64,000 bases of DNA from Erwinia endophytica (GTDB taxonomy: Bacteria > Pseudomonadota > Gammaproteobacteria > Enterobacterales > Enterobacteriaceae), in contig NZ_RQVV01000037.1 in assembly GCF_009295515.1 (NCBI RefSeq), forward strand, positions 1 to 64,000, written 5' to 3'. This document shows positions 38,735 to 49,966 of this stretch, piece by piece. Under the pieces are notes generated by a model. The model was not told the DNA's origin. It worked only from the letters and a program-made list of their open reading frames with translations, and made no database searches. Numbering within the stretch: the first letter of the stretch is position 1; every line of letters begins with the position of its first letter. Made by a program: the position numbers and the translations under genes.

Positions 38735-40024
38735 TTACTGGTTGTAAGCATTTTCACCATGGCTGTTCACATCCAGACCTTCACGTTCTTGATCTTCAGG
38801 AACCCGCAGACCAACAACCATATCAGCCACTTTAAAGGCGATAAAGGCAACCACACCGGTCCAGACAATAGTCACACCCACACTGAACAGTTGGATCCAT
38901 ACCTGATGCCCCATGGTGACACCTGCGGCATAACCCACACCGCCCAGTGAAGGGGCAGCAAAAACGCCAGTCAGGATACACCCAACGATGCCACATACCC
39001 CATGCACGCCGAATACATCACATGGGTCATCCACACGTAACCATTTCTTCAGGGTGGTGACCCCCCACAGTCCAGCCAGACCACCGACGATACCGATAAT
39101 CAATGCACCGCCGACACCAACATAACCACAGGCTGGCGTGATGGCAACCAGTCCGGCAATCACGCCAGAGCACACGCCCAGCAGTGATGGCTTGCCACGC
39201 AGAGCCCACTCGCCGAAGGTCCAGCTGAGCATTGCGCCTGCCGTTGCCATTACCGTGTTCAGGAAAGCCAGACCCGCAATTTCATTGGCCGCACTGGCTG
39301 ATCCCGCATTGAAACCGAACCAGCCGACATACAGAATAGCGGTACCGGTGAACACCATTGGCAAGTTGTGTGGTTTGAATGCTTCTTTACCAAAGCCAGC
39401 GCGTTTGCCCACCAGGTAAGCTCCCACCAGGCCAGCCACCGCAGCGTTGATGTGCACCACCGTACCGCCCGCGAAATCCAGTGCGCCATCCTGAGACAGC
39501 AAACCACCTGACCACACCATATGAGCGATAGGCAGATAAGAGAAGGTCAACCAGATTGCCACAAAAATCAGTACGGCAGAGAAGCGGACACGTTCAGCGA
39601 TCGAACCAACAATCAGCCCCACAGTGATACAGGCGAAAGAAGCCTGGAAAGCGACGTGGATATATTGATAGAAAGTCCCCACCAGCGCGGTCAGTTGGAT
39701 ATTTTTCAACATCGCCATGCTGAAGCCGCCAAAGAAAGCGTTACCGTCGCTAAAAGCGAGTGAATAGCCGTAAACCATCCACAGCACACAGACCATTGCA
39801 AAAGTCACGGCAACCTGGGTCATCATGGAAAGCACGTTTTTAGCGCGAATCAGGCCGCCATAAAACAGGGCAATACCCGGCAAAGTCATAAACAGCACCA
39901 GCGCGGTGCAAATCATCATAAAGGCATTGTCCGCTTTATCCACCACAACCGGCGCTGCGGCCATCGCAAGCGACGGTAACAGGGCCAGACTGGCAAGGCC
40001 AAATACAGCAAGTTTTTTGTTCAT
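38735..40024 (-). CDS. amtB: Ammonium channel AmtB
   Basis: 429 residues from ATG 40024 (MNKKLAVFGLASLALLPSLA), with a cleavable signal and eleven transmembrane helices. The twin pore histidines lie in the DFAGGTVVHINAAVAGLVGA and VHGVCGIVG regions, and the aromatic gate Phe is in the AFQASFACITVGL segment. It conducts ammonium and is plugged by GlnK. It is the second gene of the glnK-amtB operon, with a 35-bp gap, expressed on nitrogen limitation. Confidence 0.96.
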   Translation of the reverse strand: MNKKLAVFGLASLALLPSLAMAAAPVVVDKADNAFMMICTALVLFMTLPGIALFYGGLIRAKNVLSMMTQVAVTFAMVCVLWMVYGYSLAFSDGNAFFGGFSMAMLKNIQLTALVGTFYQYIHVAFQASFACITVGLIVGSIAERVRFSAVLIFVAIWLTFSYLPIAHMVWSGGLLSQDGALDFAGGTVVHINAAVAGLVGAYLVGKRAGFGKEAFKPHNLPMVFTGTAILYVGWFGFNAGSASAANEIAGLAFLNTVMATAGAMLSWTFGEWALRGKPSLLGVCSGVIAGLVAITPACGYVGVGGALIIGIVGGLAGLWGVTTLKKWLRVDDPCDVFGVHGVCGIVGCILTGVFAAPSLGGVGYAAGVTMGHQVWIQLFSVGVTIVWTGVVAFIAFKVADMVVGLRVPEDQEREGLDVNSHGENAYNQ

Positions 40025-40059
40025 TTTATCCCATCCCATCACTATTCTTAGCCCCGAGA

Positions 40060-40398
40060 TTACAGCGCTGCTTCGTCAGTTTCGCCTGTGCGAATACGAA
40101 TGACTCGCTGCAGTTCTGCAACAAAGATTTTACCGTCGCCAATTTTGCCGGTATAAGCAGCTTTACTAATGACATCAATAACTTCATCAAGCTGATCGTC
40201 TGCAATCGCAATGTCTATTTTTACTTTTGGCAGGAAGTTCACGCTATACTCAGCACCGCGATAAAGTTCTGCATGCCCTTTCTGGCGACCAAAACCTTTC
40301 ACTTCAGTCACGGTCAGCCCTTGAATACCAATAGAAGACAATGCTTCACGCACGTCTTCTAATTTAAACGGTTTGATTACCACGGTAACCAGCTTCAT
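40060..40398 (-). CDS. glnK: PII nitrogen regulatory protein GlnK
   Basis: 112 residues. It starts MKLVTVVIKPFKLEDVREAL at ATG 40398. The uridylylated Tyr51 lies in the T-loop (RGAEYSVNF), and the B-loop is TGKIGDGKIFV. The trimer binds ATP, ADP and 2-oxoglutarate and blocks AmtB when nitrogen is plentiful. Control is by a sigma-54 promoter with NtrC sites directly upstream. Confidence 0.96.
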   Translation of the reverse strand: MKLVTVVIKPFKLEDVREALSSIGIQGLTVTEVKGFGRQKGHAELYRGAEYSVNFLPKVKIDIAIADDQLDEVIDVISKAAYTGKIGDGKIFVAELQRVIRIRTGETDEAAL

Positions 40399-40452
40399 AC
40401 GATCCCCTCCAGGTATTGAAAACGGTTGTTCCACCGGACATGGATTGTTTAA

Positions 40453-40468
40453 AGCAAAGGCTGTGCCA
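40453..40468 (-). promoter_or_regulatory. Sigma-54 promoter of glnK-amtB
   Basis: The minus strand reads TGGCAC-AGCCT-TTGCT (-24 at 40468-40463, -12 at 40457-40453), a textbook RpoN promoter 55 bp upstream of the glnK start. Confidence 0.9.
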
Positions 40469-40576
40469 TAAATTAAAACCCAGCATTTTTCAGACGATTA
40501 GTCAGTCCACCTCTGAATCCGACGCTGACGGCTAAATTTCGTATCAGGTAAAGGAAGAGGCTGCGATCATAAAAAA

Positions 40577-40654
40577 TGCACCACCTTCGTGCATAATGAC
40601 GCAAATCAGTGCAATCACCCCTTTTGGCACAGTTTTATGCACAACAGCAGTGCA
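40577..40654. promoter_or_regulatory. Two NtrC-type enhancer sites for glnK-amtB
   Basis: TGCACCACCTTCGTGCA (40577-40593) and TGCACAACAGCAGTGCA (40638-40654) match the GCAC-N9-GTGC-like NtrC dyad. They lie about 110 and 170 bp upstream of the sigma-54 promoter, about 61 bp centre to centre. The second lies immediately downstream of the mdlB stop. Confidence 0.8.
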
Positions 40655-40663
40655 CAAGGCCAG

Positions 40664-42433
40664 TCAGATTGTTACCGTCTCCCCCGTCTTCAGTTCCTCT
40701 CCTGCCAACTGCAATTGATACATTTGCCAGTAACGTCCCTGCTTCTCCAGTAGTTGACGGTGATTACCTTGCTCAACGACGCGGCCACGGTGCAACACCA
40801 GGATGGTATCCGCCTCGGTAATAGTGGAAAGACGGTGTGCGATCACCACCAAAGTAGTCTGCTGGCGAACCACCTGCAGCGCTTTCTGGATTGCCTGCTC
40901 AGTACCAGAATCAATGTTGGCGGTAGCTTCATCCAGAATCAGGATGTGCGGCGAAGCCACCAGCACGCGGGCCATGGCCAATAGTTGCTTCTGCCCCACT
41001 GACAGGCTATTCCCCTGTTCACCCAGGCGGGTATGGACACCATCAGCCAAACTTCTGACCAGATCAGCCAGTTGAACCGTTTCCAACGCTCGCCACACGG
41101 CTTCCTCACTGACATCCCGCCCCAGCGTCACGTTGGCAAAAAGCGTATCAGCCAGCAACACGGGATCCTGCTGTACCATCGCCACACTCTGTCTTAATGT
41201 ACGATGGGACAGCGACGTTAATGGCCTGCCATCCAGACGGATTTCTCCCTGCGTTATCGGGTAATAGCCCATTATCAGATTGGCGAGTGAACTTTTACCA
41301 CTGCCAGTATGCCCAACCAATGCCACAAAATGGCGGGAAGGTATGTGCAGATTAATATCGTTGAGCACGTTGCTATCGTCGCGATAGGAAAAGGTCAAAT
41401 TATCAATATCAATGGCGCCTGAGGTCAGCGGCCGGTCATCACTGCCGTAGCGCTGAAGCGGCGCATCCATCAGTTCAAAAATACGTTCACCCGCCACAAC
41501 GGCCTGCTGCAATATCGACTGTTGGGTGGTCAGCGCGATCAACGGCTCATTCAGTCTGCCGAGATAGTTAATAAACGCATACAATACCCCCACCTCAAAA
41601 CTGCCCTGAGACGAAAAACCAAATAACAGCAGCAGTCCACAAAGGATCATCGCCGAAAACAGGCTGAGCAACGGGCGAAGCAGGAAACCATCCAACCGCA
41701 ATGTTTCCATTCTTGCCAGATAGTGAGCTCGACTGGCCTCCCCTATCCTCTCGCCAAAACGGGCCTGCTGGCGGAACTGCTGGATGACATTCATCCCGTT
41801 GATCACTTCATTGAAACCGTTATTGATGTCAGCCAGGTAACTACGTACCCGCCGTACAATCGGCGTGCTGTAACGCTGGTAGATTAACATGACCGTGATC
41901 ACCGCCGGGAAAATAGCGAGAGCGATCAATGCCATTCGCCAGTCCAGGCTGAACATAGCCACCAGCATCGCCCCAATCAACGCAGCGCTACGCAGCACCG
42001 TCGCCACCACCGTGACGTAAAGATCGCGCACCACTTCAGTATCGTTCGTCACGCGCGAGATGATTTGCCCGACCGGTTGGGTGTCAAAAGTGCTTAAAGG
42101 CTGACGCAAAGCGGCATCCATCACATCTGTACGCAAGCGCTGAACCACGCCGACCGCCGCCTGGTTAAACAACAAAGATTGCCAGTAATGCAGTAAGGCG
42201 GCGAAAATTTGCAGCAGAATAAAACCCGCCGCCAGGCCAGCAACGATTCCTAACGGCATCCGGTGCTTCGCCACCATATGATCAATAAAATAGCTGATCA
42301 ATATCGGCCCCATCACTTCCGCCGCCGCCGCAATCCACAATAGCAGCACCGCTGCCCCAAGGGATTTACGCCATGGCAGCCCATAGCTCAGCAGCCTTTT
42401 TATAGTCGGCCAGAGTTGGATCATTTTAGCCAT
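40664..42433 (-). CDS. mdlB: ABC exporter half-transporter MdlB
   Basis: 589 residues from ATG 42433 ([20 protein letters not shown]). A six-helix exporter membrane domain is followed by the nucleotide-binding domain: Walker [11 protein letters not shown], signature LSVGQKQ (one substitution from LSGGQ), Walker [10 protein letters not shown], and the His switch IAHRLST. It overlaps mdlA by 8 bases, so a heterodimer MdlAB is likely. The substrate in enterobacteria is not settled. The Walker B Glu is intact. Confidence 0.94.
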   Translation of the reverse strand: MAKMIQLWPTIKRLLSYGLPWRKSLGAAVLLLWIAAAAEVMGPILISYFIDHMVAKHRMPLGIVAGLAAGFILLQIFAALLHYWQSLLFNQAAVGVVQRLRTDVMDAALRQPLSTFDTQPVGQIISRVTNDTEVVRDLYVTVVATVLRSAALIGAMLVAMFSLDWRMALIALAIFPAVITVMLIYQRYSTPIVRRVRSYLADINNGFNEVINGMNVIQQFRQQARFGERIGEASRAHYLARMETLRLDGFLLRPLLSLFSAMILCGLLLLFGFSSQGSFEVGVLYAFINYLGRLNEPLIALTTQQSILQQAVVAGERIFELMDAPLQRYGSDDRPLTSGAIDIDNLTFSYRDDSNVLNDINLHIPSRHFVALVGHTGSGKSSLANLIMGYYPITQGEIRLDGRPLTSLSHRTLRQSVAMVQQDPVLLADTLFANVTLGRDVSEEAVWRALETVQLADLVRSLADGVHTRLGEQGNSLSVGQKQLLAMARVLVASPHILILDEATANIDSGTEQAIQKALQVVRQQTTLVVIAHRLSTITEADTILVLHRGRVVEQGNHRQLLEKQGRYWQMYQLQLAGEELKTGETVTI

Positions 42434-44195
42434 GGGGGACACCTTTCTCTGTTTCATCCTCTTCCAGCGCGGCTTCAATTTGCTGATAACGGTACATATC
42501 CTGATACCACCCATTTACCGCGACCAGCTCATCGTGCTGACCGCGTTGGGCAACCGCGCCGTTCTGCAGTACCAAAATTTCACTGGCTTCAGTCAGGGCA
42601 GACAGTCGATGGGCACTGATAATCACTGTTTTTCCCGCTCCCCACTGCTGGAGATTATGCAAAATCAAATGTTCGGTACGACCATCCACCGCTGAAAGCG
42701 CATCATCAAGGATCAGAATTTCAGTATCCAGCAGCAGCGCTCTGGCTATGGAGATCCGCTGCTTCTGCCCACCGGACAGCATGACACCACGCTCACCAAC
42801 CTCTGTCTCGTAACCCTGTGGCAGCCGCAAAATATCATCATGAACATTTGCCAGTCTGGCGGCCTGCTCAATATCACCCTGGCTGGCAGTAGGCCGTCCC
42901 AGCGCAATATTGTTGGCCACCGTATCGGAAAACAAAAATGGCGTCTGGCTGACCACGGCCATCCGGCTTCTCCAGCTATCCAGCCGGAGTTGCGGCAGAG
43001 AAATGCCATGGTAACGAATGTCGCCCTGAGTGATATCAAAATGCCGCTGGATCAGGCTCAGCAACGTACTTTTTCCTGCCCCCGTCGGACCACACAATCC
43101 CAGCATCTGGCCGGGTTTCAGGTTGACATTAACATGGCGCAATGAGGGATACTTAGCACCAGGATAGCAGAATTCACGGACAGCAATCTGCAGATGTCCC
43201 CGTTCTTCCGACAGCGTTTTGCTGCCATCTGCCACTGTCGGAGCCTCAGCCAGCAGTGAACGGATCCGCCCCCATGCCGCACTGCCGCGTTCAACGATAT
43301 TGAACATCCACGCCAGCGCCAACATCGGCCAGATCATCAACCCCAGGTACATCACAAAGCTGGTCAACTGCCCCAATGTCATGGATCCATGCCATACCAG
43401 CCAACTGCCGCCGCCAATCGCCAGCAGATTAGACATCCCGATAGCCATATAGATAGTGGGATCAAAACGAGCATCAATGCGGGCAACACGCAGGTTTTTC
43501 TTTCCAGTGTCATGGGCAATGTCGGCAAATTGTCCGGACTGATGGTCTTCCAGCCCAAAGGCTTTAATCATGCGGATACTGGTCAGGCTCTGCTGAGTCT
43601 GATCGTTGAGAGAAGAGAATGCCGCCTGCGCCAGCTTGAAACGCTGATGAAGTTGATCACCATAATGCTTAATCACCAGCGCCATGACTGGCATCGGCAA
43701 CAACGCCAGCAAGGTCAGTTGCCAGCTAATTTGCGTACTCATCACCAGCAACACCGCCAGTCCCATCACCAGAGAATCCACCAGGGTCAATACGCCCTCC
43801 CCAGCGGCGAACACCACACGATCCACATCATTCGTGGCGCGGGCAATTAAATCCCCGGTACGGTGACGCAAGTAAAACTCCGGATGTTGCCGGCTAAGCT
43901 GCCGGTAAAAATCCTGACGCAGTTCAACCGCTAACTGGTAAGATGCGCCGAACAACAGCACACGCCAGACGTAACGCAGCAAGTAAACCACCACGGCAGT
44001 ACTCAGCATCACACCGATCCACATGAGCAACCGTGCGTTGCTCATCTGCTGGTGAGTGACCCCATCCACAATGGCACCGACTATTTTTGGCGGTAATAGC
44101 TGGAGTAATGCAATAATAATCAGCAGGAACACGGCCCCAAGATAGCGCCGCCATTCGCGAATAAAGTACCAGCTTAATTGGCTAAACAGTCGCAC
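42426..44195 (-). CDS. mdlA: ABC exporter half-transporter MdlA
   Basis: 589 residues. The exporter membrane domain starts [20 protein letters not shown]. The ATPase has Walker [11 protein letters not shown], a complete [16 protein letters not shown] signature, and Walker [15 protein letters not shown], with Asp where a catalytic Glu is usual. This suggests a degenerate site paired with MdlB's full site. It is the first gene of mdlAB, downstream of decR on the same strand. Confidence 0.94.
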   Translation of the reverse strand: MRLFSQLSWYFIREWRRYLGAVFLLIIIALLQLLPPKIVGAIVDGVTHQQMSNARLLMWIGVMLSTAVVVYLLRYVWRVLLFGASYQLAVELRQDFYRQLSRQHPEFYLRHRTGDLIARATNDVDRVVFAAGEGVLTLVDSLVMGLAVLLVMSTQISWQLTLLALLPMPVMALVIKHYGDQLHQRFKLAQAAFSSLNDQTQQSLTSIRMIKAFGLEDHQSGQFADIAHDTGKKNLRVARIDARFDPTIYMAIGMSNLLAIGGGSWLVWHGSMTLGQLTSFVMYLGLMIWPMLALAWMFNIVERGSAAWGRIRSLLAEAPTVADGSKTLSEERGHLQIAVREFCYPGAKYPSLRHVNVNLKPGQMLGLCGPTGAGKSTLLSLIQRHFDITQGDIRYHGISLPQLRLDSWRSRMAVVSQTPFLFSDTVANNIALGRPTASQGDIEQAARLANVHDDILRLPQGYETEVGERGVMLSGGQKQRISIARALLLDTEILILDDALSAVDGRTEHLILHNLQQWGAGKTVIISAHRLSALTEASEILVLQNGAVAQRGQHDELVAVNGWYQDMYRYQQIEAALEEDETEKGVPHG

Positions 44196-44242
44196 AGTAA
44201 ACGTCCCGGTTAATATTGAGCGAAGTCATCAGACAGCAACCA

Positions 44243-44701
44243 TCAGTTCAATGGCAGCGCAGTGGTGTATTTTATTTCTTCCATCGCAAAGCTCGATGTC
44301 ACATCCAGCAAACCGGAGACCCCGTTCACCAGACGTTTATAAAAAGCATCGTAAGTTTTCATATCTGCCACCTGAATACGCAACAGGTAGTCATACTCCC
44401 CGGCCATCCGGTAACAACTCATCACTTCCGGCATGCTCTTTACCACCGCCGTAAATTGCTGGTACCAGTTGCTGTTATGCTGCTGAGTTTTGATCAACAT
44501 AAACGCGGTCAGTGACAGTGCAAGCTTCTCTGGATCCAATAGCGCCACATGGCCGCGAATATAGCCCTCATCTTCCAGCCTTTTCAAGCGTTTCCAGCAC
44601 GGCGTCGTCGTCAGATGGACCGCATCGGCCAGCGCCTGTAGCGACAACGTACAATCCTGCTGCAACAGCGCCAGCAGTCTAAGGTCAGTTTTATCTATCA
44701 T
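44243..44701 (-). CDS. decR: Lrp/AsnC-family regulator DecR (YbaO)
   Basis: 152 residues. The N-terminal AsnC HTH ([20 protein letters not shown], with [17 protein letters not shown]) is followed by a RAM effector-binding domain (about 65-150). In E. coli DecR activates cysteine detoxification genes in response to cysteine. Here it is divergent from a PLP enzyme of the cysteine synthase/desulfhydrase type with a 111-bp gap, which supports a cysteine-sensing role. It is also upstream of mdlAB on the same strand. Confidence 0.92.
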   Translation of the reverse strand: MIDKTDLRLLALLQQDCTLSLQALADAVHLTTTPCWKRLKRLEDEGYIRGHVALLDPEKLALSLTAFMLIKTQQHNSNWYQQFTAVVKSMPEVMSCYRMAGEYDYLLRIQVADMKTYDAFYKRLVNGVSGLLDVTSSFAMEEIKYTTALPLN

Positions 44702-44812
44702 CTCCAGCCCAGAGAATAATTTTCTACGAATGGCCGATTATAAAGCAGAGAGAGTAAACCTTTTTTCCTGTTAATGCCGTACTCTTTAACAAATTTCACC
44801 AGAGTAGAAAAA

Positions 44813-45859
44813 ATGAACGACTCATGGGTTTCCCGCGCAATACAAGAGATTAATGCCGACATTCAGCGCTCGGCCGATACCCATCTGATCCGTCTGCCGC
44901 TGCCTGCTTATACCGGGATCTGGCTTTATCTGAAAGATGAAAGCACTCATCCAAGTGGCAGCCTCAAACACCGTCTGGCGCGCTCGCTATTTCTCTATGG
45001 GCTATGCAATGGTTGGATCAAAGAAGGCACGACGATTATCGAGGCTTCTTCAGGTAGTACCGCTGTGTCGGAAGCCTATTTTGCCCGCTTACTGGGGCTC
45101 CCCTTTATTGCGGTAATGCCAGCCACGACCGCGAAACGTAAAATCGAACAGATCACTTTCTACGGCGGTCGTTGCCATTTTGTCACTGATCCCTGCCAGA
45201 TGTACGCAGAATCCGAGCGACTGGCCTGTGAACTGAACGGCCATTTTATGGATCAGTTTACTTTTGCCGAGCGTGCCACCGACTGGCGCGGCAACAATAA
45301 TATCGCAGACAGTATTTTCCAGCAGATGAAACATGAACCGTTTCCAATTCCGGAGACGATGGTGATGAGTGCCGGAACAGGCGGCACCTCAGCCACCATT
45401 GGCCGTTATCTGCGCTACCAGGGGTATTCAACCCGACTGGTGGTGGTTGACCCAGAAAACTCGGTGTTTTTTGATTACTGGCATCAGCGTGATAAGTCAC
45501 TGAATAATCCTCAGGGGAGCAAAATTGAAGGGATTGGCCGTCCACGTGTTGAACCCTCCTTCATTGCGGAAGTGATCGATGAGATAGTCAAAGTGCCTGA
45601 TACCGCAAGCATCGCTACTATGCTGTGGTTGGAAAAACAACTGGGACGCAAAGTGGGGCCCTCCACCGGGACTAACGTCTGGGGTGCCTTGCAGGTAGCA
45701 AAACGGATGAAGGAAGAAAATCGCAGTGGGTCAATCGTCACGCTATTGTGCGACAGCGGTGAACGTTATCTGGACACTTACTACCATCCGCCATGGGTGG
45801 CACAGCACATCGGGGATCTCAGCCAATGGCAACAACTGCTCGATTCTTCCCCAGAGTGA
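44813..45859 (+). CDS. PLP-dependent cysteine synthase-family enzyme, probable L-cysteine desulfhydrase
   Basis: 348 residues from ATG 44813 ([20 protein letters not shown]); an in-frame ATG at 44774 is less likely. It is a fold-type II PLP enzyme. Schiff-base Lys52 lies in HPSGSLKHR, the Asn/Ser loop is [13 protein letters not shown], and the phosphate loop is [12 protein letters not shown]. It differs from CysK/CysM in the substrate loop (EASSGST instead of EPTSGNTG). It fits the Cds1-like cysteine desulfhydrases, which convert cysteine to pyruvate, ammonia and sulfide. The divergent DecR supports that role. Confidence 0.8.
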   Translation: MNDSWVSRAIQEINADIQRSADTHLIRLPLPAYTGIWLYLKDESTHPSGSLKHRLARSLFLYGLCNGWIKEGTTIIEASSGSTAVSEAYFARLLGLPFIAVMPATTAKRKIEQITFYGGRCHFVTDPCQMYAESERLACELNGHFMDQFTFAERATDWRGNNNIADSIFQQMKHEPFPIPETMVMSAGTGGTSATIGRYLRYQGYSTRLVVVDPENSVFFDYWHQRDKSLNNPQGSKIEGIGRPRVEPSFIAEVIDEIVKVPDTASIATMLWLEKQLGRKVGPSTGTNVWGALQVAKRMKEENRSGSIVTLLCDSGERYLDTYYHPPWVAQHIGDLSQWQQLLDSSPE

Positions 45860-46020
45860 AAGCCGAACGCCATTGCCTGTCACTTAGCAAGGATGCGCAA
45901 TATGTGGGGCATTGCGAACTTCAGGTTGCAAAACCAGTGGCTGAGATCGCATAAGCGGCGCTACCCTTCGTCCCCGTCAGGCAGTACCATACAGTGCAAC
46001 AGATGAATAAGGTGAACAGT

Positions 46021-46716
46021 ATGCAGCGTGCAGTAGTGGTTTTCAGCGGTGGCCAGGACTCAACAACCTGTCTGATTCAGGCATTAAAGCAGTATGACGA
46101 AGTGCATTGCATCACCTTTGATTATGGTCAGCGTCACCGTGCAGAAATCGATATTGCGCAGCAACTTTCCCACACTCTGGGCGCCCGTGCACACAAGGTG
46201 CTGGACGTCACGCTGCTCAATGAGCTGGCAGTAAGCAGCCTGACTCGCGACAATATTCCCGTTCCGGCTTACGATCCGCAGGCCAGCGGGTTACCAAGTA
46301 CTTTTGTACCGGGCCGCAATATCTTGTTTCTGACCCTCGCGTCAATCTACGCGTATCAGGTGGAGGCCGAAGCGGTGATCACCGGCGTGTGTGAAACCGA
46401 TTTTTCAGGCTATCCCGACTGCCGCGATGATTTCGTGAAGGCGCTGAACCACGCGGTGGAATTGGGAATGGCACGTCCTGTGCGTTTTGAAACGCCGCTG
46501 ATGTGGCTCAACAAAGCGGAAACCTGGGCGTTGGCCGACTACTGGCAGCAACTGCCGCTGGTACGTAACGAAACCCTGACCTGCTACAACGGTGTAAAAG
46601 GCGATGGTTGTGGTGAATGTGCCGCCTGCCATTTACGAGCCCGCGGCCTGCAAGAATACCAGGCCAACCGTGCCACTATCATGCAGGAAATGCAGCGCAA
46701 GACCGGTTTACGCTGA
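46021..46716 (+). CDS. queC: 7-cyano-7-deazaguanine synthase
   Basis: 231 residues, the E. coli length, from ATG 46021 ([20 protein letters not shown]). The N-terminal PP-loop is SGGQDSTT, and the C-terminal zinc site is formed by the [16 protein letters not shown] cluster. It converts 7-carboxy-7-deazaguanine to preQ0 in queuosine biosynthesis. The 160 bp upstream show no preQ1-riboswitch-like element to my eye. Confidence 0.96.
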   Translation: MQRAVVVFSGGQDSTTCLIQALKQYDEVHCITFDYGQRHRAEIDIAQQLSHTLGARAHKVLDVTLLNELAVSSLTRDNIPVPAYDPQASGLPSTFVPGRNILFLTLASIYAYQVEAEAVITGVCETDFSGYPDCRDDFVKALNHAVELGMARPVRFETPLMWLNKAETWALADYWQQLPLVRNETLTCYNGVKGDGCGECAACHLRARGLQEYQANRATIMQEMQRKTGLR

Positions 46717-46871
46717 GTCCCACCTTCTGCCGAACCCTTTAATCGTGATCGGCGGTTTGCATAACGCTTGCGACGGTTCGAAAAAATGAGGTCACGCCAA
46801 CGGCCTGTGACCTCCGACTGAATAGCAGGCCGCCAAAAAAAGATAGCCCGGTAATTAATGTGCAAAAGCGA

Positions 46872-47291
<420 letters not shown>

Positions 47292-47335
47292 TTACGCCCT
47301 TCTGTCAGCCACCACAAACACCGGAAACCAGAACT

Positions 47336-47363
47336 GGAAAAGGCCGCAGAAGCGGCCTTTAAT
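47336..47363 (-). terminator. ppiD terminator (bidirectional hairpin)
   Basis: AAGGCCGC-AGAA-GCGGCCTTTAATTTT. On the minus strand it is AAAGGCCGC-TTCT-GCGGCCTTTT, just after the ppiD stop. Confidence 0.8.
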
Positions 47364-47394
47364 TTTGCATAACGTTGCAGAAAATTTGCGAGAC

Positions 47395-49266
47395 CTACTG
47401 GGCCTGCGCCGCTGCACCGAATTTGATTTTACCTTCTTTACGCAGATTACTGAGCAGTGCTTCGAACATGATCTGCGCATTATTCTGGGTGATACCCTGA
47501 ATCATCGCTTTCTTCTGCGCTTCGGGCATTGACCCTCTGCGTACCTGATCCAGCGCCAGTAACACGACATTACCCTGTCCATCTTCACTGACCGCATAAC
47601 CCGGCTGGCCTTTTTCTGGTAACGGCATCGCAAAAGCGGACTGGGTAAGGAGATCCTGACCACTACGGGTCAGCGTTTTCTGCGCACTAAAGCTAAGGTT
47701 AGCCGCTTTCATCGCTTCGTCGCCTTTGCCCGCTTTCAGCTCAGCCAGCAGTTTATCTGCCTGCGCTCTCGCTTCTTTCTGCGCCTTTTGCGTTTTCAAG
47801 GTATCGCTGATCTGCGCACTGACTTCGTTCAACGGTTTCACCGCTTCCGGTTTATGCTCGCTGATACGCAATACAAAGGCCCGATCGCCATCAACGGTGA
47901 TGATGTCTGAGTTACTGCCAGGCGCGCCGTTCTCCCCGACTAATCCCCCGTTGAAGATGGCCTGCTCAACCGGTTTGAAGTTCAACTCAGCAGGTAGCGT
48001 ATCACGGCTGAACCAGCCGGTTTCTACCGCTTTGACACCAGCTGCCTCCTCTGCGCCTGCCAGTGACTCATTATTATTGCTGGCTGCATCGCTGACTTTC
48101 TGCTGCAGTTTATAATAGGCATCAACCGCTTTTTCCTGTTTCACTTTCGCAGCAATCTGATCATGAACAGCAGACAACGGTTTGATTTGCTGTGGCTGTA
48201 CGTCATCCAGACGGGCGACGATATAACCGACAGAAGATTTGATCACGCCAGACAACTGGCCTTTCTGCGTCAGGTTCGCGTTTTTCAGTTCATCCGGCGT
48301 GGTGTCAGGCTCCAGCCAGCCCATATCACCGCCGTTATGGGCTGAGATAGGGTCAACAGATTTCTGCTTCGCCAGCGTAGCGAAATCCGCACCTTTTTTC
48401 AGGGCATCCAGCACTGACTGAGCATCAGCCTCAGTTTTGGTCTGAATAATGCTGAAACGGCTACGCTGCGGCTGGGTGTAATCCTGCAGATGCTGATCGT
48501 ACCAGCTCTGGATATCACTCTCACTCGCCTCTTCCTGCAAAGAAGCCGCATCCAGTTTTATGTAGCTGACACGGAACTGTTCAGGCGACATAAAACTGTT
48601 TTTGTTCTGCTCGTAATAATTCTTCACGTCTTCATCACTGACCGTCTGTTTCGCGCTCAGGGCCGCCACATTGATCGTCGCTTCACGAACCAGACGTTCC
48701 TGTGAAACCAGCGCGACCAGCGCGTCAGTTTCCCCTGGCAGCATAAAATCAGTACCGGTAACCGCGGCGATCAATTGCTGGGTGGTCAACTGCTTACGTA
48801 ACGCTTCAGCATACTGGTCGGCGGAGAACCCCATACTGCTGAGCAGGCCAAGATACCGGGTATTATCGAACTTACCGTTAGTCTGGAAAGCGGGCTGACT
48901 GAAGATCGCCTGCTTAATTTGAGCGTCGCTGATAGCCAACCCCAAATTTTTCGCGTACTGATCCAGTAAACGTTCATCGATCAACTGGGACAATGCCTGC
49001 TGACGGATCTGTTGCATATAACCCGGATTACTCGCCAGTTCGGAGAACTGATCACCCAGCTGTTGCTGCTGGCGGGAACGCTCGTTGGAGAAAGCTCTCT
49101 CTAACTGCGCACGACTGATTTCCTGTCCGTTAACCTTGGCGGCGTAATCCCCATTGCCACCAATCAGGTAGTTGCCCACCCCGGTCAAAACAAAAGACAG
49201 GATTATCAAACCCAGTATAATTTTGAGCACGACATGGTTCGACGCCGCGCGTAAATTGTCCATCAT
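47395..49266 (-). CDS. ppiD: Periplasmic chaperone/foldase PpiD
   Basis: 623 residues from ATG 49266 (MMDNLRAASNHVVLKIILGL); the frame open to 49422 is an artefact. One N-terminal membrane anchor (VLKIILGLIILSFVLTGVG) is followed by a SurA-like chaperone domain, a parvulin domain (about 260-360, SRFSIIQTKTEADAQSVLDA) and C-terminal repeats. PpiD sits at the SecYEG translocon with YfgM and assists exported proteins. The E. coli parvulin domain is catalytically inactive. Confidence 0.95.
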   Translation of the reverse strand: MMDNLRAASNHVVLKIILGLIILSFVLTGVGNYLIGGNGDYAAKVNGQEISRAQLERAFSNERSRQQQQLGDQFSELASNPGYMQQIRQQALSQLIDERLLDQYAKNLGLAISDAQIKQAIFSQPAFQTNGKFDNTRYLGLLSSMGFSADQYAEALRKQLTTQQLIAAVTGTDFMLPGETDALVALVSQERLVREATINVAALSAKQTVSDEDVKNYYEQNKNSFMSPEQFRVSYIKLDAASLQEEASESDIQSWYDQHLQDYTQPQRSRFSIIQTKTEADAQSVLDALKKGADFATLAKQKSVDPISAHNGGDMGWLEPDTTPDELKNANLTQKGQLSGVIKSSVGYIVARLDDVQPQQIKPLSAVHDQIAAKVKQEKAVDAYYKLQQKVSDAASNNNESLAGAEEAAGVKAVETGWFSRDTLPAELNFKPVEQAIFNGGLVGENGAPGSNSDIITVDGDRAFVLRISEHKPEAVKPLNEVSAQISDTLKTQKAQKEARAQADKLLAELKAGKGDEAMKAANLSFSAQKTLTRSGQDLLTQSAFAMPLPEKGQPGYAVSEDGQGNVVLLALDQVRRGSMPEAQKKAMIQGITQNNAQIMFEALLSNLRKEGKIKFGAAAQAQ

Positions 49267-49378
49267 GGTGTGACAACACTCCGCTGTAGTGTGAATGTAA
49301 AACCTTGCGCTTTCGTCCCTCGTTCCCAGGAACGCGCCACGCCGCTGCGTATCAGGCCATTGGTCATTGAAACATAAT

Positions 49379-49410
49379 AAAAAAAGGCACATCCGTACCT
49401 TGATGTGCCT
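49379..49410 (-). terminator. hupB terminator
   Basis: The minus strand reads AGGCACATC-AAGGTACG-GATGTGCCT followed by TTTTTT, 63 bp after the hupB stop. Confidence 0.88.
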
Positions 49411-49472
49411 CGTATGGTACATGAGAACGCAGGGACAATCCTCACTGCACCAAAGAAATTGCTCAGAAAGCC

Positions 49473-49745
49473 TTAATTAACGGCATCTTTCAGCGCTTTA
49501 CCGGCACGGAAACCCGGTACTTTACCCGCAGGAATAGTAATTTCTTTGCCTGTTTGTGGGTTACGACCGGTACGCTCAGAACGTTCACGAACAGAGAAGG
49601 TACCAAACCCCACCAGCGCAACTTCATCGCCCGCTTTCAGAGCATCAGAAACAGCCCCCATGAAAGCATCCAACACACGTCCGGCTGCTGCTTTAGAAAT
49701 ATCAGCATTTGCAGCGATTTTGTCGATCAGCTGTGACTTATTCAC
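49473..49745 (-). CDS. hupB: DNA-binding protein HU-beta
   Basis: 90 residues: [40 protein letters not shown] and [20 protein letters not shown]. It has the typical HU fold with the intercalating Pro arm (RNPQTG). It bends and compacts DNA as an HU-alpha/beta heterodimer. It is downstream of lon on the same strand, as in E. coli. Confidence 0.97.
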   Translation of the reverse strand: MNKSQLIDKIAANADISKAAAGRVLDAFMGAVSDALKAGDEVALVGFGTFSVRERSERTGRNPQTGKEITIPAGKVPGFRAGKALKDAVN

Positions 49746-49902
49746 TCAATCATCCCCTATTTTATTATTCACCTCGCGACCAGAATTACCCCCAGTCACG
49801 AACACGCATCAGTTATATAGAATTTTATCTGCTGAGCCGTCACAAGGCGCCACAAGGTCTGGCCTTCACTGACTTAACAGACCTCTAAATTAGCGGCCCC
49901 CC

Positions 49903-49936
49903 AAAAAGCTGGCAAGTCCGAATTTGCCTGCCAGCT
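49903..49936 (-). terminator. lon terminator
   Basis: The minus strand has AGCTGGCA, a 14-base loop, TGCCAGCT and then TTTT, 31 bp after the lon stop. Confidence 0.85.
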
Positions 49937-49966
49937 CTGGTTTTGGCGTCTTTTTGTCTTAAATCA

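Noticed and set aside
45860..46020. Possible preQ1 riboswitch in front of queC.
   Set aside because: No characteristic stem with an A-rich tail could be found by eye.
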